Positions 7,719 to 17,060 of a stretch of DNA of 64,000 nucleotides are shown here, piece after piece. A model generated the notes under the pieces. That model worked only from the letters and a program-made list of their open reading frames with translations, did not search any database and was not told the origin of the DNA. Source of the stretch: Sulfurospirillum oryzae (lineage in GTDB: Bacteria; Campylobacterota; Campylobacteria; Campylobacterales; Sulfurospirillaceae). Where the stretch lies: NCBI RefSeq assembly GCF_025770725.1, contig NZ_JANZKZ010000001.1:620001-684000 (forward strand), in the 5' to 3' direction. The first letter of the stretch is position 1, and each line of letters begins with the position of its first letter. Made by a program: the position numbers and the translations under genes.

Positions 7719-9007
7719 GAGAAAGCTTTATATTACAATTGGTGTCCGCTTCGGCGACACTGATTGTAATCTTCTCCGTCATTCTTTACAATTACATTAA
7801 AATCTCCATTTTCGAAGACATTACTCAAGAACTCACCAAGCAAGCTCAGATTATTGCAACATCTCGTACCAGTTCTGTAGAACGCATGGGCATTAATCTT
7901 TTCGATCCATCCCTAAGTTCCATCAATAATCCTGCTGACATTCAAGTCAGTATTGCGATTCGTGTCAATCAAGGGAATGTCCCATCCTTTGAGCATAGTG
8001 AAAAAGATAACCAAAAATTTCTTACGATCTATTACCCTTTAGAAAAACGTGACCACTACTTTATCTCTATCACCAAAGATATTTCCAATACCGACATATT
8101 GCTCAATAAAATTCTCAAAAATATTCTTATTATTAATTTGACAGCCATTTTTTTAATTCTTTTTTATGCTCTATTTCTATCTCGCATGCTCGTTTTACCC
8201 ATCCGATCTTTAACCAATAAACTAGCGAGTATGAATGAAAATTTTTTACAAATCATTGACACACAAAAAGTCCCCAGCGAATTTCAACCATTAGGTGCGA
8301 GCATTAATAAATTAGTAGAGCGTATACAAATCTTTGTCAACTCTCAAAAAGAACTTTTTATTGGCGCTGCACATGAGCTTAAAACACCCCTCGCTGTTAT
8401 GAAAACAAAAAATGAAGTCACCCTTTTAAAACCACGAGAAAACGAAAAATACATTGAAACCATTAAGAGTAACAACCAAACGATCAACGATATGAACAAG
8501 ATGATTAGCAATATTTTAGAGATCGGAAGACAAGAAGGGGCACAATTTGAAAAACCTGTGGAAATTGACCTGATTGTTTTTCTCAAAGAACAGATCAATA
8601 ACTATACTATCTTAGCTAAAATGGAAGAGAAACATATTATTGAAGATATTATTCCTATAAGCTATAAAATTACGATTCAGCCGACACTTCTAATGCATAT
8701 TTTGCAAAATTTTGTACAAAATGCGATCAAATTTACGCCTAAAGAGGGTAAGATTACCATCCAAGCTTACCTTAATAAAGAAGGCTTTTTTGTTCAAGTG
8801 ATTGACGAAGGTATTGGTATTGATGAGAGTAAAGATCTTTTTGCTCCGTTTAAACGTTACGGCAATCAAACAGGTGCTGGACTTGGGCTTTTCCTTGCCA
8901 AAAATGCAGCTGATGCTATTGGTGCTAAAATCACCCTCAAAAACAGAGAAGATGCTCAAGGAACCATTGCAACTCTTTTACTTCCTCAGCGCAAACGCTC
9001 TCTTTAA
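7697..9007 (+). CDS. Membrane sensor histidine kinase, partner of the HsrA/CosR-like regulator
   Basis: 436 aa from a TTG at 7697 that overlaps the regulator by 22 bases; AAGAGG lies nine bases upstream. Two membrane segments (about 12-33 and 142-162) enclose a short periplasmic sensor of roughly 105 residues with no recognised fold. Then come a HAMP-like linker, the H box with phospho-accepting H226 (AAHELKTPL), the N box NFVQNAIKFTP, G1 DEGIGID and G2 GAGLGLFLAK. It should phosphorylate the regulator upstream. The ligand is unknown. A later in-frame TTG/GTG (7739/7742) would cut into the first membrane segment. Confidence 0.9.
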   Translation: MLSKKSIRESFILQLVSASATLIVIFSVILYNYIKISIFEDITQELTKQAQIIATSRTSSVERMGINLFDPSLSSINNPADIQVSIAIRVNQGNVPSFEHSEKDNQKFLTIYYPLEKRDHYFISITKDISNTDILLNKILKNILIINLTAIFLILFYALFLSRMLVLPIRSLTNKLASMNENFLQIIDTQKVPSEFQPLGASINKLVERIQIFVNSQKELFIGAAHELKTPLAVMKTKNEVTLLKPRENEKYIETIKSNNQTINDMNKMISNILEIGRQEGAQFEKPVEIDLIVFLKEQINNYTILAKMEEKHIIEDIIPISYKITIQPTLLMHILQNFVQNAIKFTPKEGKITIQAYLNKEGFFVQVIDEGIGIDESKDLFAPFKRYGNQTGAGLGLFLAKNAADAIGAKITLKNREDAQGTIATLLLPQRKRSL

Positions 9008-9074
9008 ATTTCGTTAAAGTATTTTTAGTGTATAAACTCGTCAATAAATTTGACTTTAAATAAGGAAAACCAAC

Positions 9075-9326
9075 ATGTCTTTAATGATCACGGAAGAGTG
9101 TATTGCGTGTGACGCGTGTCGCGATGAGTGTCCAAATGGAGCGATTGAGGAGTCTGATCCTATTTATATCATTGATCCAGATGTCTGTACTGAATGTGTA
9201 GGTCATTACGATGAACCAGCATGTATCTCTGTTTGCCCTGTAGAATGTATCATTCCAGATCCAGATAACATCGAAAGCGTTGAAGAGTTAAAGCTAAAAT
9301 TTGAACAGCTTAACAGCGACAATTAA
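9075..9326 (+). CDS. 2[4Fe-4S] ferredoxin (YfhL-like)
   Basis: 83 aa. Two cluster motifs are visible: CIACDACRDECPNGAI and CTECVGHYDEPACISVCP. The second has eight residues between its second and third cysteines, as in YfhL/alvin-type ferredoxins. It carries single electrons at low potential to partners not identifiable here. AAGGAAAAC precedes the ATG. Its stop overlaps the ATG of the ppx gene by one base (TAATG), so both are one transcript. A paralogue with the same cysteine layout lies at 23,214-23,498. Confidence 0.92.
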   Translation: MSLMITEECIACDACRDECPNGAIEESDPIYIIDPDVCTECVGHYDEPACISVCPVECIIPDPDNIESVEELKLKFEQLNSDN

Positions 9327-10792
9327 TGTCAAAACGCACTGCCATTATTGACATAGGATCCAATTCTGCAAGAATGGCAATCTTTGAAAAAAGTAGCCGT
9401 TTTGCCTTCCATTTGATTAACGAAACCAAAAGTCGTGTACGTATTGGAGAAGGTGCGTATAATTTTGGTGGTGTGTTACAAGAGCCAGCACTCAAGCGTG
9501 CTTTTACAACACTGGAAGAGTTTGGGCATATTATAAAAGGACTTAAATGCAATAAAGTTCTCTGTATTGCAACTTCTGCACTTAGAGATGCTCCAAATGC
9601 CCATTTATTTATCAACAAAATACGCAACGAACTTGGCATTAATATCAAAATCATTGAAGGTACTAAAGAGGCTTATTATGGCGCTGTAGGAGCTATTAAC
9701 TACCTCAATGACATCCATGAAGCTGTTACTATTGATATCGGCGGTGGCTCGACAGAACTGGCAAAGATTGAAAATGGTGTCATTGTTGAAACAATCTCGT
9801 TAAACATTGGAACGGTAAGACTCAAAGAGCTCTTTTTTGATAAAAAAATACCTCTAGAAAAGATTCGTGCTTTTATCGATGAAGAGATTGAAAAAATTCC
9901 TGAGCGTTTTACATGTAATGATATGATTGGTATTGGAGGAACACTTAGGTCACTTTCTAAAATCATTATGGAAAGTACCAACTATCCTCTTAAAACAGTT
10001 CATGCTTTTGAGTATGAGATCACTTCACATGCCTCTTTAGTGGACGCGATTGTAAGTTCCGATGTCTTAGGGCTTAAAAATCTAGGTGTCAGAAAAGATC
10101 GTTATGATACGATGAGAGAAGGGTGCATCATCTTTCAATCAATCTATCAAAAACTTGCAACCAAAAAAATTATTACCAGTGGTGCAGGGGTAAGAGAAGG
10201 TGCTTATTTATGCGATCTTCTCCGTTCAAATCATCATAAATTCAATCCTGAATTTAAACTCAGTCTACGAAGTTTTAAAGATCGTTTTTCCATGATGGAA
10301 GAGGATAATCTCTACATTAAAAGAGTGGCAAATCTTCTTTTTGACGCATTAGCACCTTTACATAATATTCCCGTAAACTATAAAAATGAGCTTGGCGTTG
10401 CAGCAGAACTTTACAATATTGGTGCCAAACTTGGCTTTTATCAAAATCATCTTCATAGCTTCTATTTTATTCTCAACAATCTCAACTACGGCTTTTCTCA
10501 TGAACAGAAGATATTGGTTGCTATGCTGATTAAATACCATGTCAATAAGCTTCCAAGCGTTGAAGATATGGCAACCTATAAGGCATTACTACCTGATCTT
10601 CAAACAGTACAATGGCTTAGTTTTCTACTCTCATTGGCCAAGGCGATTAATAGTGATATGAGCCGAAGCCCCATAGCCTTTAGCTATCAAAACCATACCC
10701 TTACCATTCAAGCAGAGAAAAAACTCTTTTTGGCTCGTGAACAGATCAAGCAGTTGATTAAACCTGCTTCTTTTGCAATTATAATTAAATAA
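9326..10792 (+). CDS. ppx: Exopolyphosphatase/pppGpp phosphohydrolase (Ppx/GppA)
   Basis: 488 aa. N-terminal ASKHA fold with AIIDIGSNSARM (phosphate-1), then IATSALRDA, GTKEAYYGAVGA, TIDIGGGSTEL (phosphate-2) and GIGGTLRSL. The C-terminal 170 residues are the helical HD-like region of longer Ppx/GppA proteins. It hydrolyses polyphosphate and/or pppGpp; sequence does not separate the two. It is translationally coupled to the ferredoxin gene. The palindrome at 9909-9918 is read as FTCN. A strong hairpin at 10817-10842 ends transcription towards bamA. Confidence 0.9.
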   Translation: MSKRTAIIDIGSNSARMAIFEKSSRFAFHLINETKSRVRIGEGAYNFGGVLQEPALKRAFTTLEEFGHIIKGLKCNKVLCIATSALRDAPNAHLFINKIRNELGINIKIIEGTKEAYYGAVGAINYLNDIHEAVTIDIGGGSTELAKIENGVIVETISLNIGTVRLKELFFDKKIPLEKIRAFIDEEIEKIPERFTCNDMIGIGGTLRSLSKIIMESTNYPLKTVHAFEYEITSHASLVDAIVSSDVLGLKNLGVRKDRYDTMREGCIIFQSIYQKLATKKIITSGAGVREGAYLCDLLRSNHHKFNPEFKLSLRSFKDRFSMMEEDNLYIKRVANLLFDALAPLHNIPVNYKNELGVAAELYNIGAKLGFYQNHLHSFYFILNNLNYGFSHEQKILVAMLIKYHVNKLPSVEDMATYKALLPDLQTVQWLSFLLSLAKAINSDMSRSPIAFSYQNHTLTIQAEKKLFLAREQIKQLIKPASFAIIIK

Positions 10793-10816
10793 AAGAGAGA
10801 TTGTTGAATAGAAGAA

Positions 10817-10842
10817 AGAAGGGAGCTTTCTAGCTCCCTTCT
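10817..10842. terminator. Bidirectional hairpin terminator between ppx and bamA
   Basis: An 11-bp perfect stem, AGAAGGGAGCT and AGCTCCCTTCT, with a 4-base loop, lies between two convergent genes. T-runs are weak on either side, so function as a terminator is inferred from place and shape. Confidence 0.75.
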
Positions 10843-10854
10843 GCGTAGTATAGA

Positions 10855-13092
10855 TTAAAATTTCTGTCCAATTGTAAATTCAAAGGAAGCTTTTTTATCG
10901 CCGACTTCAGACAAAACTGGTTGAGAGAAAATCAAGCCAATAGGGCCTAATGGTGAAACCCACTCAAGTGCCACACCCGTACCACCACGTTTAATATCAA
11001 GGTTATCTTCACCAATCATACCATAGTCAAAGAAAATTGCTCCACGCATTTTGAGTCTTTCAACCAATGGGAAACTCGCTTCTACCGTATTGACCAACAT
11101 GGTATTACCACCAATCAAGATGTTTGTACCACTAAGCATTGGAGAGAGTGAGTTCGATTCATATCCACGAACGGTTCTAACACCACCCATATAGTATTTT
11201 TCACCATAAGAGTATTTTTCATCAGCCGTATTCATAGCAAGGTATTTAAACTGTGCTTTATAACGCAAAATAAGATCATAATCAATCAGATCTTGCAAAC
11301 CATAATATGTTGCAAATTTATTGACACTGCTCATAAATTTCTCATCACCACCCAATCCTGCAATCTCTAAAGTTGAACTTGCAGAAATACCACTTCGAGG
11401 AAGATAATAATCATCCGTATTGTTAAAAGAGATACCTGGAACAACAGAACTTTTAAGCGTTGTTTCATCAGTCCATAAAATATTTTTATAGGGTTGAAGC
11501 TCATTAGTAAGATTTGAAAGTTTATTTTGTTCTATAATATAGCCAAGAGATACACCCCAGTTACGTGCGATCTTGCGACCCAAAACAACATTAATACCAT
11601 ATTTTTCTTGATCATAATAGAAGTAGTTGTTACTCGCTGCATAAATTTTGCCACCAAGGCTATACACGGAGTCAAACAAACGCGGATTACTTAAAGAAAT
11701 GGCGCCATTGAGCTCACTATCAGACCTTTCCACATCAATACCCGCTCTTAAACCTGAGCCAAAAATATTACCATCAGAAACACTAGCACTTAATAAAACT
11801 CCATCAGATGAACCATATCCGATACCGCCGCCAATAGATCCTGTTGAAGCCTCTTTAACATTAACAACAATATCCATTTTATCTTTACTGATACGCTCTT
11901 CTTTAATTTCTACATCTTCAAAATAGCCGGTTCGTTTGAGTGCTTTTTTTGTATCATCAACGTCTGTGCGGCTGTAAAGATCATTATTTGCCAAATAAAC
12001 TTCACGTCTTACAACTCTATCAATTGTTCGACTGTTACCTGCGATTCTAACATTGTTGATATAGACTTTCTCACCAGGGATGACACGATATGTAATATTC
12101 GCAATGTGATTTTGTTTGTCATTTTTGACATCAGGAATAATTTTAACAAAAGCATAACCTTGATCGGCCACTTTGGTCTCGATAAGCGTCATATCTTTAC
12201 GTAATTTTGCAACGTTGAAAACTTTACCATTTTGAAGGTACATCGCATCAATAACCTCTTTGGTATCAATAAAACCTTCTGGAATTTCAATAGCAACGGT
12301 TCCAACTTTATACTGTTCGCCTTCGGTAATGCTATAAACAAGATCCGCGGTATAGCTATCGAGGTATGTTTTTAAGAATGGCTGACTTACTTCACAATCG
12401 AGATAGCCTTTTTGCATATAAGCATCTTTAATACGTGCTGAGTCATGTTCTAAATCGCCTGTTCTAAGTTTTCCATCATTGAAACCCCACATCCAAGGAA
12501 GCCACTCTGCTGACTTATTGGCAATGTTCGGCTCAACATCATCATAACCAAGCGCTTTAGAACCACACAAAGTAACTTTTTTAATGACAACGTTTTCACC
12601 ACGATTGATCACAAAGTCAAGCGACATTGAAAGTTTTTCACTGAGTGGCGTCGTTTTAATCTCTACGACGGTGTCAAAATAACCTTTATCTTCATAAAAC
12701 TTGATGATTTTCAGCTTAGAAAGTTCAGCTCTTTCCGCATCATAAACTTCACCTTTTTTGATACCAGCAAGTTTATTCATCTCATCTTTATCACTATCAC
12801 TAATGCCTAAAAAATCAACTTTAGCAATGACTGGTTTCTCTTTAACATGGATCATTAAAGCACCTTCACTCACCTCTTCGATCCATACATCTTCAAAATA
12901 GTTCTGTTTGTAAAGCGTTTTAACCGCTTTATCGATTTTTTCCATATCGACAGAGTCACCGGCTCTCATATCGATCATCTCTGAAGCCATCTCTGGTGAG
13001 AGGTGGATCAAACCATCAAACTGAAGGCTTTTTAACGGAGCCGCACACAATGTAGTTGCGACAACAAGAGACAACGCAGTTATTTTTTTCAT
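10855..13092 (-). CDS. bamA: Outer membrane protein assembly factor BamA (Omp85)
   Basis: 745 aa. Signal peptide (about 1-18, cleaved near TLCAAP), about five POTRA domains to residue ~420, then a 16-strand barrel domain. The Omp85 signature is visible as GGVRTVRGYESNSLSP (VRGF-type motif), and the protein ends in aromatic F (IGQKF). It folds and inserts beta-barrel proteins in the outer membrane and is essential. It stands alone, in the opposite direction to both neighbours, with its own AT-rich promoter region after 13,092. Confidence 0.95.
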   Translation of the reverse strand: MKKITALSLVVATTLCAAPLKSLQFDGLIHLSPEMASEMIDMRAGDSVDMEKIDKAVKTLYKQNYFEDVWIEEVSEGALMIHVKEKPVIAKVDFLGISDSDKDEMNKLAGIKKGEVYDAERAELSKLKIIKFYEDKGYFDTVVEIKTTPLSEKLSMSLDFVINRGENVVIKKVTLCGSKALGYDDVEPNIANKSAEWLPWMWGFNDGKLRTGDLEHDSARIKDAYMQKGYLDCEVSQPFLKTYLDSYTADLVYSITEGEQYKVGTVAIEIPEGFIDTKEVIDAMYLQNGKVFNVAKLRKDMTLIETKVADQGYAFVKIIPDVKNDKQNHIANITYRVIPGEKVYINNVRIAGNSRTIDRVVRREVYLANNDLYSRTDVDDTKKALKRTGYFEDVEIKEERISKDKMDIVVNVKEASTGSIGGGIGYGSSDGVLLSASVSDGNIFGSGLRAGIDVERSDSELNGAISLSNPRLFDSVYSLGGKIYAASNNYFYYDQEKYGINVVLGRKIARNWGVSLGYIIEQNKLSNLTNELQPYKNILWTDETTLKSSVVPGISFNNTDDYYLPRSGISASSTLEIAGLGGDEKFMSSVNKFATYYGLQDLIDYDLILRYKAQFKYLAMNTADEKYSYGEKYYMGGVRTVRGYESNSLSPMLSGTNILIGGNTMLVNTVEASFPLVERLKMRGAIFFDYGMIGEDNLDIKRGGTGVALEWVSPLGPIGLIFSQPVLSEVGDKKASFEFTIGQKF

Positions 13093-13222
13093 ACTGATTA
13101 GCCCTAAAATTTATTTTTTTTAGATATTTTGAATATAATACCATCTCTAGAATTAAGTGCCTATTAAACCCGTAAAATGGCTGTTTTTTGGCACTCAAAG
13201 TTGTGTGAATGAAGGAGTTTTT

Positions 13223-14050
13223 ATGGTTGTGGGTATTGTCGGATTAGGTTTAATGGGAGGCTCATTAGGATTAGCGCTCCAAAATACAAAATTGGTCTCT
13301 AAAATTGTTGGCTTTGACCACAACCTAAGCCACTGCGAAGAAGCGTTAAAGTTAGGTCTTGTTCACGATATTGTCTCTTTTGCAGAAATTAAAATATGTG
13401 ATGTTATTTTTCTTTCTATCCCTGTTGGTGGCATCATTAAGGCACTTCAAGATCTTCAAGATGTCTCGTCTAAAACAACCATTATTGACATGGGAAGTAC
13501 CAAGGCTGAGATTGTTGCTTCGGTGCCCAAGGCAATTCGAACGAATTTTATAGCCGCTCACCCAATGACAGGAACTGAAAAATTTGGTCCAAGTGCGGCG
13601 ATTCAAAACCTTTACCATGACAAAGTTGTTGTTCTCTGCGATACGGATAACAGTGGCGATCTACATAAAAACAGAGCGATTCAAATTTTTTCACATATTG
13701 GTATGAAAATTGTTTTTATGGACCCTATTTCACATGATGCGCATGCCTCTTTTATTTCACATCTTCCTCACGTTATTAGTTACGCGTTGGCTAATAGCGT
13801 TATGGGGCAGGAAGATCCAAAAAGTATTTTAGCACTTGCAGCAGGTGGTTTTCGCGATATGAGCAGGGTTGCTAAAAGTTCCCCTCAAATGTGGTCAGAT
13901 ATTTTTAGACAAAATAAAACAAACCTTTTAAGTTCCATTGAGGTTTTTGAGCAAGAACTCGAAAAATCGAAAAAAATGATCGAAGAAGAGGACTGGAAAG
14001 GGCTCGAAGCATGGATGAGTCGAGCAACTACCCTACACAAAATCCTCTAA
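13223..14050 (+). CDS. tyrA: Prephenate dehydrogenase
   Basis: 275 aa from the ATG at 13223, preceded by AAGGAG five bases upstream; an in-frame GTG at 13157 lacks such a site. The N-terminal NAD-binding motif GIVGLGLMGGSLG is followed by DMGSTKAEIV, AAHPMTGTEKFGP (prephenate-binding His and Arg/Lys region) and HDAHASFISHLPHVISYAL, typical of TyrA. It makes 4-hydroxyphenylpyruvate for tyrosine. The last 18 bases overlap the 3' end of the convergent BatD-like gene. Confidence 0.93.
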   Translation: MVVGIVGLGLMGGSLGLALQNTKLVSKIVGFDHNLSHCEEALKLGLVHDIVSFAEIKICDVIFLSIPVGGIIKALQDLQDVSSKTTIIDMGSTKAEIVASVPKAIRTNFIAAHPMTGTEKFGPSAAIQNLYHDKVVVLCDTDNSGDLHKNRAIQIFSHIGMKIVFMDPISHDAHASFISHLPHVISYALANSVMGQEDPKSILALAAGGFRDMSRVAKSSPQMWSDIFRQNKTNLLSSIEVFEQELEKSKKMIEEEDWKGLEAWMSRATTLHKIL

Positions 14051-15457
14051 TATTTTACCAATTATTTTACGATCTATGGGGTGTTTAGCACCCCCGTAAA
14101 GATTGGCTTCAAGTTTTTCGATCCAACGATCAACTTCTTCATTTTTACCTTGATACTTGAGCAACTTTTGCAACAATGCTTTTTGTTGCATACTGCGTGG
14201 AATAAGCTTCACTTTTTTGAAACGGTACACTAAACTCAGAGCCAAAATCATTGCTCCTGCAAAACCAAAACCTAATGCAAAACTTCGCCCATCCATCTGC
14301 CATGAAACCGCCAAAGGTAGACTTTGAGCTCTTTCTTCTTCTGCCACACCTTTTTCGCTCTTGGCTACCAAAGATTCACCTCGTACTTTGATCGTTTGAG
14401 AAGGTGTTACAATCTTTTCGATACGTTTTTTAATGGGATGGTAAAAACGCAACTCCCAAGGGGAAATCTCAAAGGATTTTTGAGCATTAATCGCAAATTT
14501 TTGAACAAATTCGCCTTTGAGCTTTTCGCTTTCCATCCATGTCGTCACTTTGGGTGTGTCGCTAAAAACAACCGCATCAGGAAGATTGAGTTTAAAAGGT
14601 TCAATATCATCAAAATTACCCTCGCCTGTAATTTTAAGAGTGACGTTAAGTGCCTCATTAGGTGCAATATCTTTTTTATCAACCTGAACATCCATCGAAA
14701 AATCGCCTAACAAATCAACACCCTCTAGCGGCTTCACATGTAAGGTCAAATCATTGGAAACGATGCTCTTCCACTGGATTTGGCTGATAAACATTTCACG
14801 AGAGGTCACTTGCCTTGCAACATCAATTTTAGCAGCGGCGATACGCTGATCGCCACTTTTTTGCGGATAGATCATGTAATGGATCGTATGTATGACATCA
14901 TCACCCTCAACATGAGGATTGTCTTTAGTAAGCTCTTTAACCCAAAAACCCTCTAGTGTTGGCTTTAAAAAGCGCATATCTACCAGATTTTCGTTTTTAT
15001 TGCGCTTGAAAATAAACGAGAGTTTAACCCCTTCGTGACGCATAGGCATAGCATTTGAAACTTTCATCTCAAACGAGAAAGGCTCCTTGCGTGAACTTGT
15101 GGCAACCTTTTGTGAAAATTTCAAATGAATCGGTTCTGTCAGCTCTTTTTTACCATCTACAATCACCTCATACGAAGGAATCGTAACGTCATGGTCGGGA
15201 TAAAAGGTAAAATAGTGATCAAGTTGTTTAGTCACAGATCCATTGACAAGTTCAATACTTTGACGACTTTGGCGCGAAACAATGGTAAAACCATCAATCT
15301 GTTCAATGGCAGGAAATTTGATGCTATCGCCCTTGGCACTTAACACCAATGTAGCACTCTCACCTTGCTCAATAGAAGGTTGCACCAAAAAAGCGCGCGC
15401 ACCAAAAAGCTCAAGTGTGCAAAGAAGTATGAGCCCTAAACTACCATGTAATCGCAT
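14033..15457 (-). CDS. BatD-like protein (oxygen tolerance/aerotolerance family)
   Basis: 474 aa from the ATG at 15457, which has GGAG eight bases upstream and opens a signal peptide (RLHGSLGLILLCTLELFGARAF). The body is a series of beta-sandwich domains with the BatD-type phrase LKITGEGNFDDI-PF-LNLPD; a membrane helix lies near residue 385-405, followed by a cytoplasmic helical tail. BatD proteins accompany VWA proteins in Bacteroides aerotolerance operons, but the biochemical role is unknown. It overlaps the upstream BatB/C-like gene by 17 bases and is the last gene of this operon. Confidence 0.8.
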   Translation of the reverse strand: MRLHGSLGLILLCTLELFGARAFLVQPSIEQGESATLVLSAKGDSIKFPAIEQIDGFTIVSRQSRQSIELVNGSVTKQLDHYFTFYPDHDVTIPSYEVIVDGKKELTEPIHLKFSQKVATSSRKEPFSFEMKVSNAMPMRHEGVKLSFIFKRNKNENLVDMRFLKPTLEGFWVKELTKDNPHVEGDDVIHTIHYMIYPQKSGDQRIAAAKIDVARQVTSREMFISQIQWKSIVSNDLTLHVKPLEGVDLLGDFSMDVQVDKKDIAPNEALNVTLKITGEGNFDDIEPFKLNLPDAVVFSDTPKVTTWMESEKLKGEFVQKFAINAQKSFEISPWELRFYHPIKKRIEKIVTPSQTIKVRGESLVAKSEKGVAEEERAQSLPLAVSWQMDGRSFALGFGFAGAMILALSLVYRFKKVKLIPRSMQQKALLQKLLKYQGKNEEVDRWIEKLEANLYGGAKHPIDRKIIGKILEDFV

Positions 15458-17060
15458 TATTCTTCTCCGTTTTCTCACTTTTATAAAGAGGCATAGGCTT
15501 GGTTGTCGGCTCATTTTTCATGAGTGCTCTCTCCCATTTTTTGGCTTCTTGCTCATCCATAGGTTTCGGTGTCATTTCTGCTTGTGAAGGTTCTTTCTCA
15601 CGTTGATCGCTCTTTTCTTCCTTACCTTTTTCACCACTTTTATCTGCTTTTTGAGGCTCTTGTTTTTCGTTTTTAGGTTGATTTTTCTCTTCTTGCTTTT
15701 TGTTTTGCTGCTGTTTGAGATACTCTAAATTATAACGTGTTTCTTCATCTTCAGCCACATTCAACGCTTTCTCATACGCCTTAATCGCCTCATCAATACG
15801 TCCAAGTTGTGCCAATGTGTTGCCTTTGTTGTGGAGAGCTTGGTGTTGTAAGGCTTCATCTTTGATGCCTTCATAAAGGCTCAAAGCTTTCTCATACTGT
15901 TTTGTTTTATACAAAGCATTGGCAAGATTGTAAGCTGAGGCATCACTCTGTTTGGAAGCACTCACCTGCTCATACAAACGCACCGATTCATCAAAAGCGC
16001 CTTTTTCATAAGCACTTTTGGCTTGTGCCATTTCCCACCAATCCAAAATACCACTGTGTGCAGGTAAAACGCCTACACATAACACCATAAGGGAACTTAA
16101 ACGCTTTACATGTAAAGCGTGAAAAGTGAAAAACAAGAGTATTAAAGCAATGGCTAACGGATAGTAAAAAAGCTCTATTGCCTCATAGGGTTTTTCTTGT
16201 TGAATATTTTTTTTGGAAGCTTTCAGCGCAACTTGCTCGCATAACCACCCTATTTCGCCAAGATCGCCGCTGGTTGCAATATACGCTCCACCCGTTTTAA
16301 GCGCTAATTCTTTGAGGTTATCCGCTCGCTTGGTGATGACAAGGTTGCCTTTTTGATCTTTTAAGGCTTCACCTTTTGCCGTGTAGATCATAGCGCCTTT
16401 TGTTGTTCCAACAAGGAGAAGATGAACACGTATCTGCTCTTTGCGCGCAAGCTCAAGCGCTTCTTCAATTTTCTCCCCATCGGCGCCATCGGTGATGATT
16501 AAAAGATCTTTACTCGCCTCTTTTAAAGGGGCAAAGACTCTTTTTGCAGAAATGAGTGCCGCAGGAATAGAACTTCCTTCACTGCTCATACTCTCGGAGT
16601 TAAGATGTTTGAGCAAAAAATTGAGACTGGCTCTATCTTCACTCATCGGTGCGACTAAAAAACCATCATTTGAAAAAGCCAGCAATGCAAATTTAAAACC
16701 ATCAAGTTTTTCAAAAACTCGCTCTATGGCTATTTTGGAAAAGCTCAAACGAGAGGGATAAATGTCTTGAGCAAGCATCGAGTTTGAAATATCAAGCGCA
16801 ATGGCTAAGGTACTAACAACGTGCGTTTGAAGCTCTGTCTCTTTGTTTACATGTAACGTCGGTCTCGCAAGGGAAAGCACTATCAAAGCAAGTGCTATTA
16901 AGAATAATCGAGGCTGTCTGGTCGCACTTTTTTTCTCAACCAACAATTTTTCAAGCATCTCACCTGAAAAAATTGAGCTCTCTTTTGGGGCACGAAGCAC
17001 TTTCCACCACAAGGCTAAAAGCGGTAAGAGAAGGAGAAAAAAGGGTGATTCTAATTGCAT
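15441..17060 (-). CDS. VWA domain and TPR protein, BatB-BatC fusion
   Basis: 539 aa. Two N-terminal membrane segments (about 5-22 and 51-66) precede a von Willebrand A domain with a metal-ion site at D90-I-S92-N-S94, and T and D in ITDGADGE. Membrane segments follow near 290-330, then about four TPR helical pairs (about 335-460), then a Lys/Glu/Gln-rich tail. In Bacteroides BatB (VWA) and BatC (TPR) are separate; here they are joined. Likely a membrane scaffold working with MoxR. Palindromes occur at 16101-16120 (LHVKR) and 16847-16856 (LHVN). Confidence 0.82.
   Translation of the reverse strand: MQLESPFFLLLLPLLALWWKVLRAPKESSIFSGEMLEKLLVEKKSATRQPRLFLIALALIVLSLARPTLHVNKETELQTHVVSTLAIALDISNSMLAQDIYPSRLSFSKIAIERVFEKLDGFKFALLAFSNDGFLVAPMSEDRASLNFLLKHLNSESMSSEGSSIPAALISAKRVFAPLKEASKDLLIITDGADGEKIEEALELARKEQIRVHLLLVGTTKGAMIYTAKGEALKDQKGNLVITKRADNLKELALKTGGAYIATSGDLGEIGWLCEQVALKASKKNIQQEKPYEAIELFYYPLAIALILLFFTFHALHVKRLSSLMVLCVGVLPAHSGILDWWEMAQAKSAYEKGAFDESVRLYEQVSASKQSDASAYNLANALYKTKQYEKALSLYEGIKDEALQHQALHNKGNTLAQLGRIDEAIKAYEKALNVAEDEETRYNLEYLKQQQNKKQEEKNQPKNEKQEPQKADKSGEKGKEEKSDQREKEPSQAEMTPKPMDEQEAKKWERALMKNEPTTKPMPLYKSEKTEKNNAITW
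16101..16120. repeat. Highly iterated palindrome TTTACATGTAAA (best extended copy; all copies listed)
   Basis: Here the repeat is a perfect 20-base palindrome, ACGCTTTACATGTAAAGCGT. The core TTACATGTAA begins at 4369, 5845, 6716, 9909, 16106, 16847, 17833, 17889, 27156, 29574, 32448, 34672, 35146, 37836, 40022, 41315, 42843, 47111, 47148, 47337, 48157, 52133, 54127, 54215, 60026 and 63616: 26 copies by eye. Fifteen are the full TTTACATGTAAA. Four more keep only TACATGTA (17124, 19029, 38608, 63102). Twenty-two are inside genes, one makes the hisC stop, three are intergenic. Function is unknown. Confidence 0.9.

Noticed and set aside
14734-14744. TTCACATGTAA in the BatD-like gene
   Set aside because: One mismatch in the core; left out of the count although it reads LHVK and may be a decayed copy.
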